Shown: positions 35,452 to 43,164 of the stretch, piece by piece | How positions within the stretch are numbered: the first letter of the stretch is position 1 | Layout of the letters: each line of letters starts with the position of its first letter | Program-made: the position numbers and the translations under genes | Notes under the pieces: generated by a model | Databases searched by the model: none | The model's input: the letters and a program-made list of their open reading frames with translations, nothing else | What the model was told of the DNA's origin: nothing | Source: DASPKM01 sp963817075 | Lineage (GTDB): Bacteria > Bacteroidota > Bacteroidia > Chitinophagales > Chitinophagaceae | Direction: 5' to 3' | NCBI GenBank assembly: GCA_963817075.1 | Contig: CAWFMT010000003.1 | Coordinates: forward strand, 1,302,001 to 1,366,000 | Length of the DNA stretch: 64,000 bases

Positions 35452-37008
35452 ATGCCCAACCGTTCAGCCGATAGCCTATTTCAATTGATCAGATCCATGG
35501 AAAAGTCTGAAAAGCGAAACTTTAAGCTTTATGTGCAGAGAAATAGCAATACAGAAGACCTTAAGATCACTAAACTCTTTGATGCCCTCGATAAAATGTC
35601 GGAATATGACGAGGATTCCCTTCTCAAGCGCAATAAATGGCTGAAAAAGCAACAGCTTTCTAATCTGAAAGCCCATCTGTACAGGCAAATCCTCTCCAGC
35701 CTCAGACTCATCAGTGATGAAAGCAATACCGACATCTCGCTGAATGAACAAATGGCGCATGCCAGAATTCTTTATAATAAAGGCTTGTACCTCCAAAGTC
35801 TCAAGGTCCTGGACAGATTAAAAGAAACAGCCAGAAGTTATAATCAGGTCACCCACCTACAACAGGTCCTTTTTTTTGAGAAAAAAATAGAGGCACTCTA
35901 TATAACAAGGTCTATTCAAAGTCGGGCCGATGAACTGGCTTCGGAAGCAGATGAAGTAGACCATCGACTTTCAATGATCAGCAGACTTTCAAATCTTGCG
36001 CTCCAGCTCTACAGTTGGTATATCAAAAATGGCCATGCAAGAAATGAGGAGGAAGGAAAGGCAGTTGAAGATTTTTTTCTCAGGCAGATTCCTCCAAATG
36101 CTGATGAATTCAAAGGCTTTTACGAAAGATTATACCTGCACCAGAGCTATTGCTGGTATTCATTCATTAGACAGGATTTCCTGCAATACTACCGGAATAC
36201 CCAAAAGTGGGTTGATGTGTTTACACAGAATCCGATCATGAAGGAGGTTGAGACCTCGCATTATATAAAAGGATTGCATAATCTTTTGAGTGCACAATTT
36301 GATCTGCAGAACTATAAGAAGTTCAATGAAGTCCTGGAAGAATTTGAGGTGTTTGCAAACTCCGATGTATCGAGACAAAATCAAAACAATCGTCTCCAAA
36401 CTTTCGTCTATCTAAACACTGCCCGGATCAATAAATATTTCATGGAGGGACATTTTACAGAGGGCCTTAAGCTTGTTCCCTACATCGAAGAAAAACTCAA
36501 AGAGTTTGAACCTTATCTCGACAGGCATAGGGTACTTGTATTTTACTACAAGATCGCATCTCTGTATTTCGGTGCAGGCGAGTTTGATAAAGCCATCGAT
36601 TATCTGAATAAGATCATCAACTGGAAGGTTGATCTGCGAACTGACCTTCAGGGATATTCGAGATTACTGCATCTTATCGCACATTATGAACTTGGAAATT
36701 TTGATCTTCTTGAATACCTCGCTAAATCTGTTTACAGGTTTATGGCCAAGATGGAAAACCTGAATATGGTTGAAGAAGAGATCTTCAAATTTCTTCGTCG
36801 TTCAGTTAAGATCCCAAATGCTCAATTGAAAAAAGAATTTGAAAATCTCCTACATAAATTAAAGCAGCAACAGGAGAATCCATATGCTACCCGGGCATTC
36901 TTCTACCTTGATGTAATATCATGGCTGGAAAGTAAGATCAGCAATGTTGCAGTTCAATCTGTGATCAGAAGAAAATTCCTTGACAAAATGGGCAAGCAGG
37001 TCCTGTGA
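35452..37008 (+). CDS. Conserved TPR-like cytosolic protein
   Basis: A 518-residue mostly helical protein without a signal peptide. The N-terminus (SLFQLIRSMEKSEKRNFKLY) and the following helical pairs (LYNKGLYLQSLKVLDRLKE; KIASLYFGAGEFDKAIDYLNKII) look like degenerate tetratricopeptide units. I recognise the type from Bacteroidota genomes as a conserved hypothetical but know no role. It is transcribed away from leuA. No enzyme motif was found. Confidence 0.7.
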   Translation: MPNRSADSLFQLIRSMEKSEKRNFKLYVQRNSNTEDLKITKLFDALDKMSEYDEDSLLKRNKWLKKQQLSNLKAHLYRQILSSLRLISDESNTDISLNEQMAHARILYNKGLYLQSLKVLDRLKETARSYNQVTHLQQVLFFEKKIEALYITRSIQSRADELASEADEVDHRLSMISRLSNLALQLYSWYIKNGHARNEEEGKAVEDFFLRQIPPNADEFKGFYERLYLHQSYCWYSFIRQDFLQYYRNTQKWVDVFTQNPIMKEVETSHYIKGLHNLLSAQFDLQNYKKFNEVLEEFEVFANSDVSRQNQNNRLQTFVYLNTARINKYFMEGHFTEGLKLVPYIEEKLKEFEPYLDRHRVLVFYYKIASLYFGAGEFDKAIDYLNKIINWKVDLRTDLQGYSRLLHLIAHYELGNFDLLEYLAKSVYRFMAKMENLNMVEEEIFKFLRRSVKIPNAQLKKEFENLLHKLKQQQENPYATRAFFYLDVISWLESKISNVAVQSVIRRKFLDKMGKQVL

Positions 37009-37011
37009 AAT

Positions 37012-37066
37012 ATTTTGGAATTTGGTTCCTTCGCTACGCTCAGGATTGGGAAATTGGGAAAATGAA
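37012..37066. repeat. Family D repeat, copy 2
   Basis: ATTTTGGAATTTGGTTCC, TTCGCTACGCTCAGGATTGG and GAAATTGGGAAAATG; nearly the reverse complement of 11786-11838. It begins three bases after a stop codon. A further TCGAAACTCC/CCCTAAAC tract follows up to the glnS stop. Confidence 0.7.
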
Positions 37067-37101
37067 AGACAATCACAACTCGAAACTCCAAACCCGAAAC
37101 C

Positions 37102-38766
37102 CTAAACTTTCTTCTGCTCTTTTGCCCAGGTATCTTTTAAGGTCACGGTACGGTTGAACACAATCCGACTTGGGCTTGTGTCTTTGTCCAAAGTGAAATA
37201 TCCCTTTCGCAGAAACTGGTATCGCTCATCAAATTTTGCTGTACCAAGCGTTCGTTCTGCGTACGCAGTTTTGATAACTGTTAAGGAATCGGGATTAATA
37301 TACTCTTTAAAATCTCCTTCTGCAGAAGAAGGGTCTTCCACCTTAAATAAACGATCGTAAAGTCTTATTTCAATTGTTGTAGCATGACTGGTACTTACCC
37401 AATGCAAAGTGCCTTTCACACTAATCCCCGAAGTATCGTTACCACTTTTACTCTCGGGAAGATAACTACAGCGCAGTTCATAAATAATGCCATTCTCGTC
37501 TTTGACAACTTCATCGCATCGGATAATGTATGCCGACTTCAGCCTCACCATTTGTCCAACCGCCAGTCTAAAGAATTTTTTCGGTGGATTTTCCATGAAA
37601 TCCTCACGTTCAATATATAGTTCACGAGAAAAAGGCAATTCCCTGCTACCGGCTTCCTTGTCCTCAGGATTATTTTCACTAATAACAGTTTCTACATGAT
37701 TCTCAGGAAAATTCGTAAGAACAATTTTCAATGGATCGAATACAACCATTCGTCTCAATGCAACTTTATTTAGTTGTTCCCTGATGCAAAATTCAAGGAG
37801 ACTTACGTCGATCAGATTTTCTCTCCTGGCAACACCGATCCGCTCGCAGAAATCACGAATACTTTCAGGTGTGTAACCTCTTCGTCTGAATCCACTGATC
37901 GTTGGCATCCTGGGATCGTCCCAACTTTCAACATGCTTATCGTTTACAAGCTGAAGAAGTTTGCGCTTGCTCATAATTGTATACGTGAGGTTCAAGCGTG
38001 CAAATTCATATTGATGGGAAGGAAAAATTTCAAGCTTTTCAATGAACCAATCGTACAACTCCCGGTGTGAAACAAATTCCAGCGTGCAAATGGAATGAGT
38101 TATTTTCTCGATGCTGTCGCTTTGCCCGTGAGCAAAATCATACATCGGGTAAATGCACCATTTATCCCCTGTCCGATGATGGTTTGCATGCTTGATACGA
38201 TATATGAGCGGATCTCTCATCAGCATGTTGGGAGAAGCCATATCTACTTTAGCACGAAGTGTCCTGCTTCCATCTGGAAACTCACCAGCTTTCATTTTGG
38301 CAAACAATTCAAGGTTCTCCTCCGGACTACGATCCCGGTAAGGACTATTCTGCCCTGGTTCAGTGGGAGTACCTTTCATTTTGGCGATCTCTTCAGAAGT
38401 GGAATCATCCACGTACGCAAGACCTTTTTTTATTAAGGTTCTCGCGAATTCATATAACTGATCAAAATAATCTGAAGCATACAATTCATTTTTCCATTTG
38501 AAACCCAGCCATTGGATATCATCCTTAATGCTGTCAACATATTCAGTTTCTTCTGTTACTGGATTTGTATCATCAAACCTGAGATTTGTATAACCAGGAT
38601 ACTTCTGCGTTAATCCAAAATTCAGGCAAATGCTTTTTGCATGCCCTATATGTAAATAACCATTTGGCTCAGGAGGAAACCTGGTTACGATCTGGGAGTA
38701 TTTTTTGTTTTTGAGGTCCTCTTCTATTATTTCTTCGAGAAAATTCAGGCTGCGTTCTTCATTCAT
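37102..38766 (-). CDS. glnS: Glutaminyl-tRNA synthetase
   Basis: A 554-residue class I enzyme charging tRNA-Gln. The HIGH motif is in PNGYLHIGHAKS, the KMSKS-like motif is MSKRKL, and EYVDSIKDDIQWLGFKW and CTLEFVSHRELYDW mark the GlnRS branch as opposed to GluRS. The C-terminal anticodon-binding barrels are present. I start at the ATG at 38766 (MNEERSLNFL); the open frame upstream to 38868 is repeat DNA. Its presence implies direct glutaminylation rather than only the amidotransferase route. Confidence 0.94.
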   Translation of the reverse strand: MNEERSLNFLEEIIEEDLKNKKYSQIVTRFPPEPNGYLHIGHAKSICLNFGLTQKYPGYTNLRFDDTNPVTEETEYVDSIKDDIQWLGFKWKNELYASDYFDQLYEFARTLIKKGLAYVDDSTSEEIAKMKGTPTEPGQNSPYRDRSPEENLELFAKMKAGEFPDGSRTLRAKVDMASPNMLMRDPLIYRIKHANHHRTGDKWCIYPMYDFAHGQSDSIEKITHSICTLEFVSHRELYDWFIEKLEIFPSHQYEFARLNLTYTIMSKRKLLQLVNDKHVESWDDPRMPTISGFRRRGYTPESIRDFCERIGVARRENLIDVSLLEFCIREQLNKVALRRMVVFDPLKIVLTNFPENHVETVISENNPEDKEAGSRELPFSRELYIEREDFMENPPKKFFRLAVGQMVRLKSAYIIRCDEVVKDENGIIYELRCSYLPESKSGNDTSGISVKGTLHWVSTSHATTIEIRLYDRLFKVEDPSSAEGDFKEYINPDSLTVIKTAYAERTLGTAKFDERYQFLRKGYFTLDKDTSPSRIVFNRTVTLKDTWAKEQKKV

Positions 38767-38814
38767 TAAGTCACTTTTTAAAGACGGCAAGATAACGAGA
38801 GTTCCAGAGTTTGA

Positions 38815-38880
38815 AAGTTTGAATGTTTGAATGTTTGAGAGTTTAACCGCAAAGTCGCGAAGTTGCACAGGATTCTAAGC
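38815..38880. repeat. TTTGAATG tandem tract plus family A left arm
   Basis: Tandem GAATGTTTGAATGTTTGAGA (38815-38842; a similar tract at 54250-54281) joins a family A left arm TTAACCGCAAAGTCGCGAAG (38843-38862). The right arm is absent here; the next right arm is at 39614, beyond the GxxExxY gene. Confidence 0.6.
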
Positions 38881-38896
38881 AAAAAGCAAGGAATAT

Positions 38897-39018
38897 TTAA
38901 CACATAGGAAAACAGAGCCTCTATATGCCTATGTGGTTTATTTCTTCAAATCATAAATGATAACAACAAAGTCACATAGAAAGATAAAATGTAAATGCCC
39001 TATGTGCCTATGTGTTTA
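38897..39018. repeat. Two CACATAGG...CCTATGTG palindromes (family C)
   Basis: Copy 1 (38897-38940) has ends TTAACACATAGG and CCTATGTGGTTTA. Copy 2 (38968-39018) has CACATAGAAAG and CCTATGTGTTTA. Both fold back on themselves and occur only here in the window. They precede the GxxExxY gene. Confidence 0.65.
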
Positions 39019-39133
39019 TTTTTCTATCGGAATTCAAACAGGAGCAAATGCACAAAAGTTTTAGGAAAAAACCCATGTAGTTTCAGGAAAACCTCTTTAA
39101 CACGAACGAACAACAATTTAACTATCCAGGAAT

Positions 39134-39547
39134 ATGATTACGCAGCAATATCTGGATGAACTAACCTATCAAATTATAGGATGTGCAATTGAAGTTCACA
39201 AAGAACTTGGACCGGGGTTATTGGAAAGTGTGTACCATCGCTGCATTGCACACGAGTTGAATAATAGAGGATTAATTGTTCAAGCACACTTGCCTGCACC
39301 AATTTCGTACAAGGGTTATCTGATAGACACCGAATTGAGACTTGATCTTCTGGTTGAAGATCTTATTGCAGTAGAATTAAAAAGCGTATTGGGGATCATT
39401 CCGGTCTATGAAGCACAATTATTAACCTATATGAAACTTCTAGAAAAACCAAAAGGAATTCTGATCAATTTCAATTGTTGTAATATATTCCATGAAGGCC
39501 AAAGGACTTATGTAAACTCATTGTATTCTTCGCTTCCAAAAAAATAA
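39134..39547 (+). CDS. GxxExxY family protein (PD-(D/E)XK nuclease-like)
   Basis: A 137-residue protein with the family signature GLLESVY inside EVHKELGPGLLESVYH, and the nuclease-like core RLDLLVEDLIAVELKS (Asp, then ExK). The family (PF13366-type) is widespread, sporadic, and without proven function; the fold suggests DNA cleavage. It stands alone in a nest of palindromes: two family C copies and a family A left arm upstream, and a family A element directly after the stop codon. Probably a mobile single-gene unit. Confidence 0.85.
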   Translation: MITQQYLDELTYQIIGCAIEVHKELGPGLLESVYHRCIAHELNNRGLIVQAHLPAPISYKGYLIDTELRLDLLVEDLIAVELKSVLGIIPVYEAQLLTYMKLLEKPKGILINFNCCNIFHEGQRTYVNSLYSSLPKK

Positions 39548-39550
39548 AAA

Positions 39551-39614
39551 AAGGACGCAAAGGTGCGCAAAGTATTCCTGGCGAAACCTTGCGTCTTTGT
39601 TTCTTGGCGGTTAA
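39551..39614. repeat. Family A palindromic element, left end missing
   Basis: Runs from AAGGACGCAAAGGTGCGCAA to TTTCTTGGCGGTTAA. The first 8 bases of the family (TTAACCGC) are replaced by the end of the GxxExxY gene. The TTA at 39611-39613 is the stop codon of the minus-strand MG2-like gene. Confidence 0.8.
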
Positions 39615-42010
39615 TCTTTCTTTTTCACCTCAAAGGTCACAATGCCACTCCCGGCTTTGCCATCAGAACTAAGCCCTTCCACAACTACAGCATACCTGCC
39701 TGGAAGATCAGAAGTAAAAAAATTAAATCTTGTTTTTCCTTCTTGATCTGGAAGTAAGTTTCCTGACCAGTATAAGGTATTTCTAAAATCAGGCAAGCGA
39801 CTTTGCTTTTCAGCAGTTGTACTATAGACAGGGGAATAAAATTCTCTTTGCAATTGCATGCCTTCATAAGAAAGTATGATTGAACCAGGATCTAATTGAA
39901 AACCGCCGAGGTCTCCATTATAGGTGGAATAACTCACAATTCCACTATAGGTGGCGCCTCCCAGGTAGTACTTATTTGCAACTACTTCCAGCTTTTTAAT
40001 TTTGAGTGGATCGATGCTAAGAACTTTCGTCATATCGAATAATGGCACTCCATCAATTAAAACGAGAGGATTATTCTGGAAGAAGACCTTGTATGGCAAA
40101 TTCAGTGCCCGAAGCACATAGTCGTCCTGCGACTTCTTTACCTGCACTTCCGCAACATATTCTCTTAAGACCTCATCCATCGTACTAAATCTTGTGTAAT
40201 CATCAAGAAAATATTTGTGCGTTGGCAAACCATAAAAAGCAGTGCTGTCAGGAATGCGGTTCAATGTAAACTGGTTTCGTTTGTCGCCAGAGAACACTGT
40301 TTCAACCTGGACTCCAACATATCGCCTGAGCAACTGATCTGCATTTTGATTCAGCACTGAGTTTGAAGATGAATAGGGCTTTGAAATCTTATCTGAGAAG
40401 GGGTTAAGAATATCGACCCTATACATACTATCCTTTAATGGATTTGTTGAGACCACGATTTCATTCGCGCCATAAAAATTATTCATATTGAATTTCACGA
40501 CACCATTCTTATCACTTAACGCATTATTGAAATGATATCTTTCTGCCGGTACTGATATGTAGGCTGTGATGCCAGAAACTGGAAGACCGGTGGATTTGTT
40601 TACTACTCTTGCTGAGACTATATGTCCTCCCAATTCAGGCGTGAAATCAAATTCCTGATTTTTTCTGCTCAATACCTCCTCCCATTTGAATCTTCTCCAG
40701 CCATGAGTGAGCATAAGATTGTCTGTTGCCTCTTTTAATTCCGGACCCTCTGCATACATGTAGTATGAAATAGAATCAATCTTTCCAACAAGGTCGGAAG
40801 CCAACCAAAAAGTTCCAGCTATATCAGAATCCGGAATACGCTGAATGGAATCCAAAAGGTATACAGCCGTAGAAAGATTCAATTTTCCATCGAGATTATG
40901 CGCGTCTGCCTGAACCTCCACTTTCTGTCTTAGATCATAAACAGATTGATTTGTTTTTAAAGAAAATTGCAATAAATCCGGGCGCTTAAAATAAACCCGT
41001 TCGCAGACTGCCTGTTTATTTGAATTGAAGATGGTGAAATGTGAAATTCCGCCTTTTAATTCATTCCGGTTCAAAGCAAAAGTGGCAATGCCGTTTTGCA
41101 AATTCTGAACTTTTGCTAATCTTATGGAATTTCGGCTATGAACAATTAGATATACCAACTTTTCTGCCTGCAAGCCTTTCACATTAACTGATACCAACAG
41201 ATTTTCATTGCCCTCTTCCTTAAGTTGCATTGTATGACCCGCATCAAAGATTCCTGGAAGTTCTGATGTAACCACCGAGCCTGCGGAAGTAATGACCTGC
41301 ACTCGATAACTATCCCCAGACTTCGGCTTCAGAATGAAATTTCCCAAACCGAATTTCAATGTGTTGAATCTTGCAATTGTATCATTCCGTTGATTAATTA
41401 CAACGCCTCTTCCATCAACCGGTTGGCCATATTGATTTGTTACTTTAAAAGCGATCCGGCTTTCTAAATCATAAACCAGATTGCCTCCCTCAGGAAATAA
41501 TTTAAGAATGAAAGAAGAAGTTTCTGCAGGATGCATCGTGGGTGTGGTATACCTGGAGGGATTTATTATTCCCAAAGATTTATGGTAAAAAAGATTCGGG
41601 CCCGAATTCTTCATCCAGGCAGTATATGCTCTCAATGTATAATTGCCTGAACCGATGGAGGCGGGAATTATTAATGATCCTGTGCCAGTCCCATTTATCA
41701 TTTCAACCTTGGCTTGAAGAATTGCTTTATCCTCCCGGCTCATTAATTCCACATATACGATCTTACTCATATCAATTGGCCGGTTGAAACTTGCATCAAC
41801 ATTATAGGCCTTGAACCAGATAATTTCTCCGCTGAGATAAAAACTCTTATCTGTATGCAGATAAACTTTCTCAGAAAAATGTGTAGCCCTGTATTGATCG
41901 AAGGAATTCAGAAGTTGATCCAGTTGATCCTGTTGGGCAAAAAGATTCAATTGAATGGTCAGGGCTATAATCGATGAAATAATTAATCTTCTTGTCTTCT
42001 TATTACTCAT
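39611..42010 (-). CDS. Large secreted MG2-like protein with TonB-plug-like end
   Basis: A 799-residue exported protein. The signal peptide ends at ...LNLFAQQ. Then comes EKVYLHTDKSFYLSGEIIWFKAY, typical of the alpha-2-macroglobulin MG2-type domain at the start of these Bacteroidota proteins, several beta-sandwich repeats, and a C-terminal part that resembles a TonB receptor plug (PLVLIDGVPLFDMTKV). Its role is unknown; members usually lie next to TonB receptor and DUF4249 genes, as here. The start is the ATG at 42010 after the DUF4249 gene; an earlier start at 42049 would overlap that gene. The stop codon comes from a family A repeat. Confidence 0.8.
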   Translation of the reverse strand: MSNKKTRRLIISSIIALTIQLNLFAQQDQLDQLLNSFDQYRATHFSEKVYLHTDKSFYLSGEIIWFKAYNVDASFNRPIDMSKIVYVELMSREDKAILQAKVEMINGTGTGSLIIPASIGSGNYTLRAYTAWMKNSGPNLFYHKSLGIINPSRYTTPTMHPAETSSFILKLFPEGGNLVYDLESRIAFKVTNQYGQPVDGRGVVINQRNDTIARFNTLKFGLGNFILKPKSGDSYRVQVITSAGSVVTSELPGIFDAGHTMQLKEEGNENLLVSVNVKGLQAEKLVYLIVHSRNSIRLAKVQNLQNGIATFALNRNELKGGISHFTIFNSNKQAVCERVYFKRPDLLQFSLKTNQSVYDLRQKVEVQADAHNLDGKLNLSTAVYLLDSIQRIPDSDIAGTFWLASDLVGKIDSISYYMYAEGPELKEATDNLMLTHGWRRFKWEEVLSRKNQEFDFTPELGGHIVSARVVNKSTGLPVSGITAYISVPAERYHFNNALSDKNGVVKFNMNNFYGANEIVVSTNPLKDSMYRVDILNPFSDKISKPYSSSNSVLNQNADQLLRRYVGVQVETVFSGDKRNQFTLNRIPDSTAFYGLPTHKYFLDDYTRFSTMDEVLREYVAEVQVKKSQDDYVLRALNLPYKVFFQNNPLVLIDGVPLFDMTKVLSIDPLKIKKLEVVANKYYLGGATYSGIVSYSTYNGDLGGFQLDPGSIILSYEGMQLQREFYSPVYSTTAEKQSRLPDFRNTLYWSGNLLPDQEGKTRFNFFTSDLPGRYAVVVEGLSSDGKAGSGIVTFEVKKKD

Positions 42011-42039
42011 TTGATCTTCCACTTTTTTGAAATTGATCC

Positions 42040-43164
42040 TTAAGGCCAAAACGATGGTTTGGTAGTTGTTCCTCCTCTGCGCCGACAGTCAACACATACG
42101 TTTTTGGAAATTGCCAATCCCCCACCAGATGTCGAATATGCAGGAGCGAGTGTTGTGTCGGAGAGGTAAAACTGAACTGAGTCCGGAACATTTGGAAATG
42201 TTTTTACCGGACATGAAAAAGGAATCTTATCGAACCAACCATTTAATTGGCCTCTTCTTATGAACAATCGCTTTTGTTGTGTAACTGCTGCGCTCACATA
42301 TCCGATCACCGGTTCATTTGGATTTGTTACATTTTGAATGTTCCCCAAAAGCTCAGAGGGCTGTGCATCGAAAAGTGTTCCCAGATTCTTGGTATTTTTT
42401 CTAAGTAGCTGCCAGAATTCATATGCTTCCTTAGTTAATCCGGTTTGCTTTACCAGGATACTGTACAATTGACTCACTTTCTCCAAACCATTTGGAATTC
42501 CCGTTAGGAATACCTTTTCAATGCGGTCTTCTCCAAGTGATGCAGAAGATCCGAGAATAATATCATTAGAGACCAATTTGTTCCAGCAAGTATAGAGTGA
42601 TTGTGTAGAATCCCTGAAATAGAGCTGCCCATTTGCATAGCCCAGGATTGATTCATAAAAGGCTCGATATTCCCAGACTTCTTCATACTCCCACCTGTAA
42701 TACCTGGTGCTGTTTGAGGGATCGTGTGTACTTACATAAATACTTATATCGTGATCATAGGTCCAGGTGATGCTATCAATTGGTGGTGTCTGTTTGATTG
42801 AAACGTATTCAGATTGATATTCAAAATTGGAAGAAAGGATCTTCACCCTATATCTGTCTGTAAGATTGAGTGGCAATGCCCCAATTGAATAAATACCATC
42901 ATTCCTGCGCTGCAAAGTATAAAAGCCGCCCCGCTCTGCCTGAATCAAAACTGTAGCATTCAATTCAGGGATCAGACTGGTAGTATCTCCGAGATTTCTT
43001 GTTCGTGACAATGCAATTGTTGTTGTGTCGGGGGTAATTAATCCTTCTACAACTAAAAAATTGGTGTTCTTGAGAACTACAGGCAGGTCGTAAGGCTCCT
43101 TGCAGCACCAGCTGACCACAACCAGGGTGCAGAATAAATATAGGATGTGAGATTTTTTTATCAT
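42040..43164 (-). CDS. DUF4249 domain lipoprotein
   Basis: A 374-residue exported protein with a lipoprotein-like N-terminus (VVVSWCCKEPYDL), then the beta-rich DUF4249 body (FLVVEGLITPDTTTIALSRT; RYRVKILSS; PIDSITW). In Bacteroidota these lipoproteins are encoded next to TonB-dependent receptors and probably act as their surface partner, like SusD-type proteins. The ATG overlaps the receptor's TGA (TGATG), so translation is probably coupled. Confidence 0.85.
   Translation of the reverse strand: MIKKSHILYLFCTLVVVSWCCKEPYDLPVVLKNTNFLVVEGLITPDTTTIALSRTRNLGDTTSLIPELNATVLIQAERGGFYTLQRRNDGIYSIGALPLNLTDRYRVKILSSNFEYQSEYVSIKQTPPIDSITWTYDHDISIYVSTHDPSNSTRYYRWEYEEVWEYRAFYESILGYANGQLYFRDSTQSLYTCWNKLVSNDIILGSSASLGEDRIEKVFLTGIPNGLEKVSQLYSILVKQTGLTKEAYEFWQLLRKNTKNLGTLFDAQPSELLGNIQNVTNPNEPVIGYVSAAVTQQKRLFIRRGQLNGWFDKIPFSCPVKTFPNVPDSVQFYLSDTTLAPAYSTSGGGLAISKNVCVDCRRRGGTTTKPSFWP

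Noticed and set aside
38767..38868. Longer N-terminus for GlnRS
   Set aside because: It is translated TTTGAATG repeat; the conserved protein begins at MNEERSLNFL.
38897..39018. CRISPR array
   Set aside because: Only two palindromic units of differing length, without regular spacers; no cas genes.
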